From positions 1 to 36,676 of the forward strand of contig JABFSO010000143.1 of assembly GCA_013140555.1 (NCBI GenBank): a stretch of 36,676 nucleotides of DNA. Reading direction: 5' to 3'. The number at the start of each line of letters is the position of its first letter. The first letter of the stretch is position 1. The stretch comes from Cyclobacteriaceae bacterium. GTDB lineage: Bacteria; Bacteroidota; Bacteroidia; Cytophagales; Cyclobacteriaceae. The notes under the pieces were generated by a model that was not told where the DNA came from, did no database searches, and saw only the letters and a list, made by a program, of their open reading frames with translations. The position numbers and the translations under genes were made by a program. This document shows, in pieces, positions 17,347 to 25,764 of the stretch.

Positions 17347-18375
17347 ATGAATTCTTTCGTTGAGAAAAATCGAACGCTCCTATTGCACCTGTCCTTTTGG
17401 GTGCTGTATACGACTTATCGCTTTTATGATATTTCCGAATTCACAGGATGGCAGTTGGCTATTGCGTATGTAGGCATTCCATTGTTTTTTAATTTAGCTG
17501 CCAGCTACGCGCATTATTTTCTTTTGTTACCGGTTTGGCTTTCGCGAAGGCAGGTGTGGCAGTACCTTTTGTGGACCTTGATTCTAATTGGTTGTGTTTC
17601 TACGCTTCGTATCCTAGTCGAAAATCAGATCTACCCATCTTTTTCGAAAAATGTTGATTACTTCAAAACAGTGAAGCTGAGTCGGGTGATCAGCACCATT
17701 TGGGATGCGCTTGGATTTATGCTCTTTACCGGAATGATACGGTTTACCATTGATCGTTTTGACCTCGAGAGTAAACAAAAGCAATTGCAAAATGAAAAGT
17801 TGGCGGCCGAACTCAACTTTCTCAAAGCGCAAATCAATCCGCATTTTCTTTTCAACACACTGCACAATCTCAACTATCTGGTGTATGCCAAATCCGACAA
17901 TGCCACGGAAGTGATCATCAAACTTTCGAACATCATGCGCTACATGATTTACGATGCCAGCAAACCCAGCGTGCCGATCAGCAGAGAATTAGAGTATCTG
18001 CACGATTATATTCATTTGGAATCTATTCGATTGACAAATGCCTTTGATCTTCAGTTCGACAAGCAGGGCGATTATCACCACGTGGAGATTGCTCCGTTGC
18101 TGATGATCACGCTTTTGGAAAATGCTTTTAAACACGGGGTGCGCGACAAGGATAAAAACAGTTGGATCAAAATAAAACTTCGGGTAGATGATCAAACGAT
18201 TTACTACGAAGTGTCGAATCAAATCCTGGCGGCCGATCCTACCAAGCTTCGCTCCGGGTTTGGGCTTGACAATCTGCGCAAGCGGTTAGAACTAAGCTAT
18301 CCCGATCGCCATCGTTTAGAAATTTTGCAAGATGCACACATCTACCAAGTTCAACTTACTTTATTGCGCTCATGA
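17347..18375 (+). CDS. LytS/YehU-type sensor histidine kinase
   Basis: The 342-residue membrane kinase has four predicted transmembrane helices (about 12-30, 38-62, 72-92, 115-135) with very short loops and no periplasmic sensor domain. A coiled-coil linker (about 138-160) follows. The His_kinase domain carries the phospho-acceptor His166 in AQINPHFLFNTLHNL. The HATPase_c fold shows LLENAFKHGV (N box) and SGFGLDNLRKRL (G box). This is the common Bacteroidota LytS-like architecture, in which the signal is sensed in or near the membrane. Its stop overlaps the ATG of the response regulator (ATGA, 18372-18375), so the two are a cognate pair. The signal is unknown. Confidence 0.93.
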   Translation: MNSFVEKNRTLLLHLSFWVLYTTYRFYDISEFTGWQLAIAYVGIPLFFNLAASYAHYFLLLPVWLSRRQVWQYLLWTLILIGCVSTLRILVENQIYPSFSKNVDYFKTVKLSRVISTIWDALGFMLFTGMIRFTIDRFDLESKQKQLQNEKLAAELNFLKAQINPHFLFNTLHNLNYLVYAKSDNATEVIIKLSNIMRYMIYDASKPSVPISRELEYLHDYIHLESIRLTNAFDLQFDKQGDYHHVEIAPLLMITLLENAFKHGVRDKDKNSWIKIKLRVDDQTIYYEVSNQILAADPTKLRSGFGLDNLRKRLELSYPDRHRLEILQDAHIYQVQLTLLRS

Positions 18376-19076
18376 TACGCTGCCTGATTGTTGATGACGA
18401 GCCGTATGCGCGCAAGCTGTTGGAAGAGTTCATTCAAAAACTTCCCGAGCTTACGTTGGTAGGCACCCCAGCCGATGCACTTTCCGCTCGCAGTATTTTA
18501 AGCAAACAAAAAGTGGATGTTCTCTTTTTGGATATTCAAATGCCCGACTTAACCGGGATTGATTTTCTGAAAAGCACCGCCCATCGTCCCTTGGTAATTT
18601 TTACGACCGCTTTCGCGGAATACGCTTTAGAGGGTTTCGAGCTAGATGCAGTGGATTACTTATTAAAGCCCTTCGACTTTAATCGTTTCTTGAAAGCGGT
18701 GAATAAAATAACAGAGCGTTTGCCTGCTGGCATAAATCGAATCGAAAAAGACAGCGCTCCCGAGCGCGATTTTTTATTTGTGAAGGATGGCTACAAGCTG
18801 GTGAAGATCGATTTGAAATCGGTGCTCTACATTAAAGGTTCACGCGAGTATGTTACGTTTATGAGTGAAAACTCAAAAGTGATGAGTTTACTTTCGTTGA
18901 AAGATTTGGAGGACGAACTGCCGTCTGATTTTGTACGCATACATCACTCGTTCATTGTACGCATTGATGCCATTCAATCCATCAGCAAAGAAGAGGTGAC
19001 CATCGGTGATGAATCGCTGCCGATTGGAGCCACGTATAAAAAGGGTTTCTTTCAAAAAATTGAAAGGCCCAATTAG
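18372..19076 (+). CDS. LytTR-family response regulator
   Basis: This 234-residue regulator has an N-terminal receiver domain (1-120). The acidic pocket is Asp8-Asp9 in VDDEPYAR, the phospho-acceptor is Asp54 in LFLDIQMPD, the switch threonine lies in FTTAF near 78-79, and Lys99 is in YLLKPFDF. A LytTR DNA-binding domain (about 135-230) follows, with FVKDGYKLVKIDLKSVLYIKG and VRIHHSFIVRIDAI. LytTR regulators bind direct repeats upstream of target genes; I could not identify such a repeat here with confidence. It is cotranscribed with the LytS kinase. Only 8 bases separate its stop from the convergent sensor gene. Confidence 0.95.
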   Translation: MIRCLIVDDEPYARKLLEEFIQKLPELTLVGTPADALSARSILSKQKVDVLFLDIQMPDLTGIDFLKSTAHRPLVIFTTAFAEYALEGFELDAVDYLLKPFDFNRFLKAVNKITERLPAGINRIEKDSAPERDFLFVKDGYKLVKIDLKSVLYIKGSREYVTFMSENSKVMSLLSLKDLEDELPSDFVRIHHSFIVRIDAIQSISKEEVTIGDESLPIGATYKKGFFQKIERPN

Positions 19077-19084
19077 TCCTGGCT

Positions 19085-20935
19085 TTATTTATTTTGTAAC
19101 TGGATTTGTTCTCTCAATTCCATCAATTCCGCCTCCAGCTCCTGTCGCTGTCGGGTCATTTCTTCTTGTGTGGCAAGTAGCTCTTCTGAGTTTTGACGCA
19201 TCTCTTCTTCTTGTTGCGTTAACATCTCCGTCTTTTCACGCGCCTCCGCAAGTAATTGATTGGTGAGCTCAATGCTCTTACGACTCGATAGCATCGTTGC
19301 AATGTTTTCCGAGATTTGCTCTATGAACTCTATCTTATGTTTCTCAAAAACAGAGAAGGATGCTATTTCGAGTATACCCATAATTTGATCTCGAATTTTC
19401 AAAGGAACTATTAGAATAGCTTTCGGTGTGCTTTCTCCTAATCCGGAAGTAATCGAAATGTAGTTTTTAGGAACATCCGTTAAATAAATCGTCTCTCCTT
19501 CTAACACAGCTTGTCCAATCACCCCTTGTCCCACTTCAATCTCCTGCTCAATAAATTTTTTCTTTCCATATGCATACGAAGAAATACGAACGAGCAGATC
19601 TCTTTCCTTGCTTTCCCGAATGAACAATGCCGCCTGATTTGCCTCTACATAATTGACTAAGAATCTTAAAATACTGTCCCCCAATTTTTCGATACTGGCA
19701 TTATCTTCTTTTAAGATATCATTGAATTTGGCTGCGCCTTTATTGACCCAATTGATTCTTGCCTTTTGCTCATCTGCATCCTTCAACTTCGTTTGCATAT
19801 TGATCAAAGCCCTCGCCAATACATCATTGCTAAATTGATCGTCATAATGCAACTGCAAATTCCCTTTACCCATTGTCTCAGCAAAATTGGTAGCCACTTG
19901 CAGCCTTTTAACAAATTGATTGAATCCGTCTTTGGTCTGTCCAATTTCTTCTGTTGAATCTACTACTAACTCATCCGGATAATTTCCCGAAGCAAGCGAT
20001 AAGACAGCTGATTTGATCTGTTTAATGGGCTTAGAAATCTGATTGGAATAATAAATTGCGAGAGCAACTCCTGAAATTATCTGGATGACCACAATCAAAA
20101 TCAAAAACCAAATAGATTGACTGATTGCTGTTTTGCTTTGTGTGTCTACGTAACGATTTAGTTTTTCAATTTGAGGTTTTACTTGATTGATAACGGTTTG
20201 CAATTCTCCCCGCAGTCCATCATTTGCAGTCAAGCCAATTTTAGTTTCCATGTCAACAATTTCAGCAAACTGTTTTTGGTAATTTGTGATTAAATCCAAA
20301 ATCGCTGGCTGTGCTGTTTTAGAAACCTTTTCGCGAAATTCGATCAAGGTCTTGTTAAATTCTGTTTGGTATTTGAGATCCTTTCGCAGAAAAAAATCTT
20401 TTTCATGTCTACGAAGCATTAATAGATCTGACTTATCGTATTTGAAATCCGCGTTTTCTACTTCATGAATTGATTTTCTCAAAGCGCCTTCCAATCCAAA
20501 ATCCTTAAATCCTCGTTGGGTTAGTTTTCCTGTAAGTCGAGCGAATACTTCAGCGGTTTTAGTAAGCCCCACTCGTAGATCAGTCACCTTCGATCTCTCC
20601 TCATTCCAAGGTAAAGATTCATCTATGTAATTAATCAATCCATTCGCAAGATTATAATTGGTTTTAAATGTCTCTTGCGCTTTGCTTTTTCCTTCTTTTA
20701 AGAATGCGGTACTCTTAAATTCCTCACTTATAAATTCAGCCATAGAAATTTCCATGGATTGCATGGTGATGAACAAGGAGTCAGTCTTCTCTGTTAATTG
20801 TTTATAAGATTGAATTCTGTCTAATGTTCGAAATGTAAAGACAACCAGTAAAGCGGAAATTGCTAATAGCGAGCCAAATGCCAATAACAATTTTGCCCGT
20901 ATCCTAAGATTCCTGAAAAATTGGAATTGTATCAT
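19085..20935 (-). CDS. Membrane sensor with HBM-like, HAMP and GAF domains but no recognised output domain
   Basis: The 616-residue protein has a transmembrane helix at 15-33 and a long helical periplasmic domain (about 35-270). That domain contains LRRHEKDFFLRKD, typical of helical bimodular (HBM) sensors such as those of TorS and McpS-like proteins. A second transmembrane helix lies at 274-296, HAMP at about 297-350, a linker, and GAF at about 410-555 (EVGQGVIGQAV, ILIVPLKI). The protein ends in a Glu/Gln-rich coiled coil (about 560-616). No histidine kinase, GGDEF, methyl-accepting or phosphatase domain is present. The stop at 19085 is natural, with 8 bases to the convergent LytTR gene, so this does not look like a truncation. 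It may signal through partner binding by the coiled coil. Confidence 0.85.
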   Translation of the reverse strand: MIQFQFFRNLRIRAKLLLAFGSLLAISALLVVFTFRTLDRIQSYKQLTEKTDSLFITMQSMEISMAEFISEEFKSTAFLKEGKSKAQETFKTNYNLANGLINYIDESLPWNEERSKVTDLRVGLTKTAEVFARLTGKLTQRGFKDFGLEGALRKSIHEVENADFKYDKSDLLMLRRHEKDFFLRKDLKYQTEFNKTLIEFREKVSKTAQPAILDLITNYQKQFAEIVDMETKIGLTANDGLRGELQTVINQVKPQIEKLNRYVDTQSKTAISQSIWFLILIVVIQIISGVALAIYYSNQISKPIKQIKSAVLSLASGNYPDELVVDSTEEIGQTKDGFNQFVKRLQVATNFAETMGKGNLQLHYDDQFSNDVLARALINMQTKLKDADEQKARINWVNKGAAKFNDILKEDNASIEKLGDSILRFLVNYVEANQAALFIRESKERDLLVRISSYAYGKKKFIEQEIEVGQGVIGQAVLEGETIYLTDVPKNYISITSGLGESTPKAILIVPLKIRDQIMGILEIASFSVFEKHKIEFIEQISENIATMLSSRKSIELTNQLLAEAREKTEMLTQQEEEMRQNSEELLATQEEMTRQRQELEAELMELREQIQLQNK

Positions 20936-20960
20936 ATCGATTAAACTTGCTCTAAACGAA

Positions 20961-20968
20961 CAAAGTTA
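20961..20968 (-). promoter_or_regulatory. -7 promoter box for the HAMP-GAF sensor gene
   Basis: On the minus strand the sequence is TAACTTTG, an exact match to TAnnTTTG, with its last base 26 bases upstream of the start codon. I find no convincing -33 element; that position falls in the inverted repeat at 20979-20999. Confidence 0.45.
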
Positions 20969-20978
20969 TAGTCGATGC

Positions 20979-20999
20979 ATTACTTGTATGTTAAGTAAT
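20979..20999. repeat. 7-bp inverted repeat upstream of the sensor gene
   Basis: ATTACTT and AAGTAAT are perfect complements separated by 7 bases. They sit between the permease stop (21013) and the sensor's -7 box, where a -33 element should be, so they could be an operator. The stem is too AT-rich, and lacks a T-run, for an efficient terminator. Confidence 0.35.
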
Positions 21000-21012
21000 C
21001 GCTCACTCAAAA

Positions 21013-23391
21013 TTATTGATCCTTTAATGCATTGACCGGATTAGACGTAGCTGCCTTTAGTGAATGATAGCTTACTGTACCAAACGCTACTACCAAACCC
21101 GCGAGTGCCGCATACAAATAAACAATCCACGTGAAACCCACATTGTACGCAAAGCCGTCCAGCCATTTATTCATAAAAATGTAAGCCACCGGTGCAGCGA
21201 TGAGTAAACCTATTATTACCAATCTCAAAAAATCTTTCGACATCATCATCACAATATTGCTCACGGTTGCTCCCATCACCTTTCTCACGGCCACTGATTT
21301 TTTATTTTGCTCCATCGTAAATGACGCCAAGCCAAATAATCCGAGGCACGAAACAAAAATCGCTAAACCGGAAAAGATGCCGAACAATTGACCAAGTCGT
21401 TTTTCCTGATCAAAAAGTTTATCAAACGTCTCATCCAAAAATTGATATTCAAATTCGTACTGTGGCAAAATTCGTTTCCAGGTTTGTTCGATCTGCGCCA
21501 TCATTTCTTTGATGTTATTCGACTTCACCTTCACGGCCATAAATTGACCTTCGTAATGTGGTTCCGTAAACATCACCAGCGGATCGATCTTATCATGCAA
21601 ATGTTTAAAGTGAAAATCTGCGATCACACCAATCACCTTACCGGGATCTTTTCCTCTCTCTCCAAAATCGATGAGCTTGCCAATGGCATTTTCGTTGGTC
21701 CAACCCAAATGTTTCACGGCTGTTTCATTCAGCACAAACTCTTTATAAAACTGTTTCGTATCCGGACGAAAGTATTCGCCCGATTTCATTTTCATATTTA
21801 ATGTTTGCAGCAAGTCCACATCGCCACTGAAATGATACATGTTTTCGGCTTTGTTGTCTTTGGCGCCTTCAAACCAAAATCCGCTAGTGCGTACCATCTT
21901 TCCGGGCACCTCGACAAAACGAGTTACACCCTCCACTCCGGCCAGGCGTTTCATTTCATTTTTTACCGACTCATCGCCAACGCTGTCGCGAGGCATCGTG
22001 AGTACGACTGTCTGCTCGCGATCAAAGCCCATGTTTTTGTTTAGCATGAAATCCAATTGCGCATAGATAATATATGTGCCCACCATAATCACAAAGGCGA
22101 TGGCAAATTGAAATACCACCAATCCCTTGCGAAGCAATTGGCCTTTGAGGTTGCTCACAAAGTTTCCTTTGAGCACAGCGGTTGGCTTAAATCCCGAAAG
22201 GAAAAAGGCAGGATATGTACCGGCCACCACTCCGACAAAAAAAGTAATCGCTACAAAAATTAAAATCACTAACCCATTTTCAAGCGGATTGATGACGAGT
22301 TCTTTTCCGCTTAAGGTATTGAATTGCGGCAAGATCAAAATGAGTAACACCGATGCGAGCACCAAAGCGATAAAACTGATGACCACCGATTCACTTAAAA
22401 ACTGAAATACTAATTGTGCCTTGCGGCTGCCCACCACTTTGCGAATGCCCACTTCGCGTGCGCGCTTAAGCGACTGAGCGGTGGTAAGATTCATGAAGTT
22501 GATACAAGCAATGATCAAAATGAAAAATGCTACTGCCGACATAATGTAAACTGTATTCACATTTCCGTTGGCCTCCACTTCCAGGCCGCGGTTAGAATAA
22601 AGATGAATAGAAGTGATGGGTTGTAACAAGATTTGATTGCGTGGCTGCTCGGGTGTAAGCTCTTGATACTTGTCCATAAACTCGGAAATCTTTTTTCCGA
22701 AAGCCACATGATCAATACCAGCCGGTAAAACCAGATACGTATAATGGTTAGTCAGGTAATTCCATCCCTCCTGTGAACCGGGTTTCATCGGTCCGAAATT
22801 GTCGGATGACACCATCATATCCATGTGCACATGCGAGGCTGCCGGAAGTGGTTTGAATACTCCGGTGATGCGATATTCTTTTTTGTCGTTGAGAAGTGTA
22901 AGCGTTTTGCCAATGGGGTCTTCATCTCCAAAATAGGCTTTTGCTTTCTTGGCAGTAATCACCATCGAGTTGATTTCGGCCAGAGCGGTTAATGGATTTC
23001 CTTTTTCGAGTTGAATATCGAGTACATCGAACACGGAAGAGTCGGCAAAGAAAACGCGTTCTTTATTCTTCGTTTCGTTGGCTGCATTTAGCACAAAAAT
23101 TTCTGATGGCTTGATTCGGGTAAAACTCTCGACTTCGGGAAATTTATCTTTCAACAAACTGCCAATCGGGAAAGCAGATATCGCCCAATTGTTGGCTTCC
23201 AGGTTGATGGCCATTCTATAAATTCGATCGGCATTTTTATTTTGACGATCATAGCTCAATTCAAACTGAACAAACAAGGTGATCAGAATGCAACACGCCA
23301 TGCCTATGGCGAGACCAATGATGTTGATGGATGCGTGCAGTTTATTTCTGCTCAAGGTGCGCAAGGCAACGAGCAAGTAACTTTTGATCAT
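21013..23391 (-). CDS. ABC transporter permease, FtsX/MacB type
   Basis: The protein has two MacB periplasmic core plus FtsX permease halves. Transmembrane helices are expected near the N-terminus (SINIIGLAIGMACCILITLF), in a middle cluster that begins with IMSAVAFFILIIACINFMNL, and in a C-terminal cluster. Signature stretches are LKRAREVGIRKVVGSRK in the first half and KKSVAVRKVMGATVSNIV in the second. I chose the ATG at 23391 (MIKSYLLVALRTLSRNK) because family members start with this motif; an in-frame ATG at 23433 would add 14 residues. No ATPase gene is adjacent, as is usual for this Bacteroidota group. Members are mechanotransmission-type exporters or lipoprotein/peptide transport units; the substrate is unknown. 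Confidence 0.9.
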   Translation of the reverse strand: MIKSYLLVALRTLSRNKLHASINIIGLAIGMACCILITLFVQFELSYDRQNKNADRIYRMAINLEANNWAISAFPIGSLLKDKFPEVESFTRIKPSEIFVLNAANETKNKERVFFADSSVFDVLDIQLEKGNPLTALAEINSMVITAKKAKAYFGDEDPIGKTLTLLNDKKEYRITGVFKPLPAASHVHMDMMVSSDNFGPMKPGSQEGWNYLTNHYTYLVLPAGIDHVAFGKKISEFMDKYQELTPEQPRNQILLQPITSIHLYSNRGLEVEANGNVNTVYIMSAVAFFILIIACINFMNLTTAQSLKRAREVGIRKVVGSRKAQLVFQFLSESVVISFIALVLASVLLILILPQFNTLSGKELVINPLENGLVILIFVAITFFVGVVAGTYPAFFLSGFKPTAVLKGNFVSNLKGQLLRKGLVVFQFAIAFVIMVGTYIIYAQLDFMLNKNMGFDREQTVVLTMPRDSVGDESVKNEMKRLAGVEGVTRFVEVPGKMVRTSGFWFEGAKDNKAENMYHFSGDVDLLQTLNMKMKSGEYFRPDTKQFYKEFVLNETAVKHLGWTNENAIGKLIDFGERGKDPGKVIGVIADFHFKHLHDKIDPLVMFTEPHYEGQFMAVKVKSNNIKEMMAQIEQTWKRILPQYEFEYQFLDETFDKLFDQEKRLGQLFGIFSGLAIFVSCLGLFGLASFTMEQNKKSVAVRKVMGATVSNIVMMMSKDFLRLVIIGLLIAAPVAYIFMNKWLDGFAYNVGFTWIVYLYAALAGLVVAFGTVSYHSLKAATSNPVNALKDQ

Positions 23392-23553
23392 AGGTTCTTT
23401 GTTTTCGAATAGGTCGACTGAAATGCTTTGCAATTACAGTACCAAAGAAATAAACACCTATATGGAATTGATCGAGCTCCTCACGAAAGATGCGTTGATC
23501 GGTTGCGGATAAAATTGTCCGATAATGAGATTGGAAAATAGAAAGTCGGATTC

Positions 23554-25512
23554 TTAATTCACAATTTTTTCTTCGGCAAAATCGCCACGTAACGAACGGA
23601 AGCGCTTGCGCGCTTCTGCTGCATACACGCTGCCGGGAAACTTGTTGAGAAACTCACGGAAAATTTCTTGAGCTTTTACTTTATCGGCCAATTGGGTTTC
23701 ATAGATATCGCCTTGCAAAAAGAAGGCATCATCGGCATACACATCATCTGGAAACTGCGTCAAGATTTTTTCCAAAAAGGAAATGGACTCTTTAAATTTT
23801 CCCTGCTTCATGTTCAGGTTTGCCTGCAACCAAAAGTAGTCGTCCATTATTTCTCTATTCATTCGAGTAGGCGGAAGTTGCACCCAAATGTATTCGCCCT
23901 CGGTTTCCACCAAAGTGTTCACATCGATCAGACCATATAAAAATGCTTCGGCTTGTCTCATCAATACTTTTCCGTTTTCAAAATTGAGAAGCTGCTTTTG
24001 CGCTACATCCATTTTGTTTTGATAAATCAACAATTCGATGTGGGCAAATTGCCGTAAGGATAGTCCCGTAGTGTCGAAGGTGGTGTTCTCTTTAATGCGC
24101 ATACTCAAATCCATGGCATCGTTGGCGATTTCGCGAGTAGTCGCCTGTTTCAAAATATCCAAATGCTCTTGTGCCAATTTGAAATCTCCTTTGTAATACG
24201 AAAGCTTGGCGTTTCGCAATTTCGCATCATAGCCCAGTGGTGTTTCGCGCTGCGATTTTTCTACCTGCGAATAAAGCAGTGTTGCTTCCCAAGGTTCTTC
24301 TTTCAACAAATACACATCGCCCAACTCCATTTTCGCCTGGTTGCGGAGCATGAGTGATACTTTTGGGTTGGCTATTAATTTCGAAATGTCTTTTACAGCT
24401 GAGTCGAGTTCGTTTAGATAATATCCTTTCAGCAACGACTGGTTCAACCGCGCTTCGTGTGCATTCGAATTTTCCGGATAGCGCGAACAAAATTTGTCGT
24501 ATTCGGCAATCAGGTAGCGCACAGAATCTTTATTGACTGGAAATGATTTTTTCACTTTGGCTTCGCGTGTACGGATGAGTCCGAGCTGGGCCGGCAAATA
24601 ATTTTCGGTGTTGGCAAATTCTTTGATTACATACGAAAATGCTTTGTCGGCATTGGAGTAGTCTTTATTGTTCAGTGCGATTTGGGCGATTTCTAATGTT
24701 TTCGAATTTTCTTTTCGAAAGCGTTTATCGTAGGCGCGAGCTTGGATAAAGGCTCCGTAAAAATTTTTTTGCTGCAGATTCACCCATATAATAAGGTCGG
24801 CATAAATTTCTGACTGTTGGTATTGCTGTACTCGTTCCAGCAAAATCTGCTCAAGACTTTGCAGCTCTTCCGGTTTTGTAATCAGAAGCTGCATCAAATT
24901 TTTAATGTAGGCGCTATTCGCGGGTGTTTGCGTTACGTAGTCGAGGTACTCGTTTACCATTTCGGTGCGCTTTCCTTGAATTCGGTATAAGTTGGCGAGC
25001 TCCAGGGCAAAGAGAGCCGGACTGTTGGTAACATTTCGCGCCTGTTGTAAACTATAAACTGCATAGTCTACTAAATTTTTAGAGGCTAAGTAATCCGCGA
25101 TTATTTTCGCTTTATAGACATCCTCGATTTGAATTTTTATAATGCTTTTGAGGTACTTGTCCGCTTTGGCCAATTCGCCAGCTCGAACATACACTACGCC
25201 TAAATCGAGGCGGTAGGTAATTCGATCGTCTTTTTTAATAATTTTTTCCACATAATCTTCGGCTTGCTTAAACTGACTCATGTCGAGCATCAGGTTAAGA
25301 TAATTGTTGTGGATAACCGCTATGTTCTGAAAATCTTTGGCCAGTGTTTGAAAAGCCGCCAGTGCTTTGGGTTTTTCGCCTTTGCTTAAATATTCATTTG
25401 CGATTTGAATCTCTTGCTGATTTTGCGCAAGAAGTTGTACACAAGCGAAGACTAGTATTGTATTACAAATAAATTTTTTAAAAAATAATTGGTAGTAGTT
25501 AGTCGTGTTCAT
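23554..25512 (-). CDS. Tetratricopeptide-repeat secreted protein
   Basis: The 652-residue protein has an N-terminal signal (residues about 15-29, ending CVQLLAQ) and is otherwise a long alpha-solenoid of TPR-like units. Examples are ANEYLSKGEKPKALAAFQTL near the start, AELAKADKYLKSI, LYSQVEKSQRETPLGYDAKLRNAKL, and a C-terminal pair KESISFLEKILTQFPDD and AQEIFREFLNKFPGS. The C-terminal repeats resemble the outer-membrane-assembly lipoprotein (YbgF/BamD) type of TPR, but no lipobox is visible. It probably acts as an envelope protein-interaction scaffold. The ATG at 25512 lies directly beside a perfect DnaA box (25514-25522), so initiation factors could affect its transcription. Confidence 0.85.
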   Translation of the reverse strand: MNTTNYYQLFFKKFICNTILVFACVQLLAQNQQEIQIANEYLSKGEKPKALAAFQTLAKDFQNIAVIHNNYLNLMLDMSQFKQAEDYVEKIIKKDDRITYRLDLGVVYVRAGELAKADKYLKSIIKIQIEDVYKAKIIADYLASKNLVDYAVYSLQQARNVTNSPALFALELANLYRIQGKRTEMVNEYLDYVTQTPANSAYIKNLMQLLITKPEELQSLEQILLERVQQYQQSEIYADLIIWVNLQQKNFYGAFIQARAYDKRFRKENSKTLEIAQIALNNKDYSNADKAFSYVIKEFANTENYLPAQLGLIRTREAKVKKSFPVNKDSVRYLIAEYDKFCSRYPENSNAHEARLNQSLLKGYYLNELDSAVKDISKLIANPKVSLMLRNQAKMELGDVYLLKEEPWEATLLYSQVEKSQRETPLGYDAKLRNAKLSYYKGDFKLAQEHLDILKQATTREIANDAMDLSMRIKENTTFDTTGLSLRQFAHIELLIYQNKMDVAQKQLLNFENGKVLMRQAEAFLYGLIDVNTLVETEGEYIWVQLPPTRMNREIMDDYFWLQANLNMKQGKFKESISFLEKILTQFPDDVYADDAFFLQGDIYETQLADKVKAQEIFREFLNKFPGSVYAAEARKRFRSLRGDFAEEKIVN

Positions 25513-25513
25513 T

Positions 25514-25522
25514 TGTGGATAA
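25514..25522 (-). promoter_or_regulatory. DnaA box 1
   Basis: TGTGGATAA is a perfect minus-strand TTATCCACA. It lies one base upstream of the TPR gene's start codon, so bound DnaA could also block that gene. Confidence 0.8.
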
Positions 25523-25623
25523 CTCCTTTAAATCCTTCTGATGTATATAAATTATGGAATTCTTTGGATCGATATCTTGGCTTTCTTAGTCCTAAGTGGA
25601 TAAGGTAATCTTAATTTGTGAAT

Positions 25624-25632
25624 TGTGGATAA
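25624..25632 (-). promoter_or_regulatory. DnaA box 2
   Basis: TGTGGATAA is a perfect minus-strand TTATCCACA, 110 bases from box 1 and 58 bases from box 3. Confidence 0.8.
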
Positions 25633-25681
25633 CTTATTACACATGGATTAATGTGAATTTACTTTGTGGTTATCTTCATGT

Positions 25682-25690
25682 TTATCCACA
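25682..25690 (+). promoter_or_regulatory. DnaA box 3
   Basis: TTATCCACA is a perfect plus-strand box within the sequence TTTATCCACAATT. Confidence 0.8.
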
Positions 25691-25741
25691 ATTCTCTTGG
25701 CTTTGGTAATAGCTATATTCGAAATGTGTATAGCTTTCATT

Positions 25742-25750
25742 TTATCCACA
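25742..25750 (+). promoter_or_regulatory. DnaA box 4
   Basis: TTATCCACA is a perfect plus-strand box within TTTATCCACAAGT, 60 bases from box 3 in the same orientation. The 3' end of the lipoprotein gene begins 15 bases later. Confidence 0.8.
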
Positions 25751-25764
25751 AGTATTTATGCTTA

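Larger units (their letters stand above)
25513..25764. other. oriC: Probable chromosomal replication origin (oriC)
   Basis: This AT-rich 252-base gap carries four perfect 9-mers of the DnaA box TTATCCACA. Two read on the minus strand (25514-25522, 25624-25632) and two on the plus strand (25682-25690, 25742-25750). Degenerate copies are AGTGGATAA at 25595-25603, TGTGTATAG at 25725-25733 and TGTGGTTAT at 25665-25673. Between the first two boxes lies an AT-rich stretch with TGTATATAAATTATGG that could serve as the unwinding element. mnmG (gidA), a frequent origin neighbour, lies 2.5 kb away and two parS-like sites lie 4.4 kb away. The plus-strand G/C balance changes across this region. The role is inferred; the sites are seen directly. 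Confidence 0.82.

Noticed and set aside
2363-18085. Other CACGTG hexamers (near 2363, 12500, 15900, 18079) as parS sites
   Set aside because: They lie inside genes and lack the GTT and AAC arms of the parS consensus.
21388-21801. 137-residue frame inside the permease gene
   Set aside because: It is antisense to the conserved C-terminal half of the FtsX-type permease.
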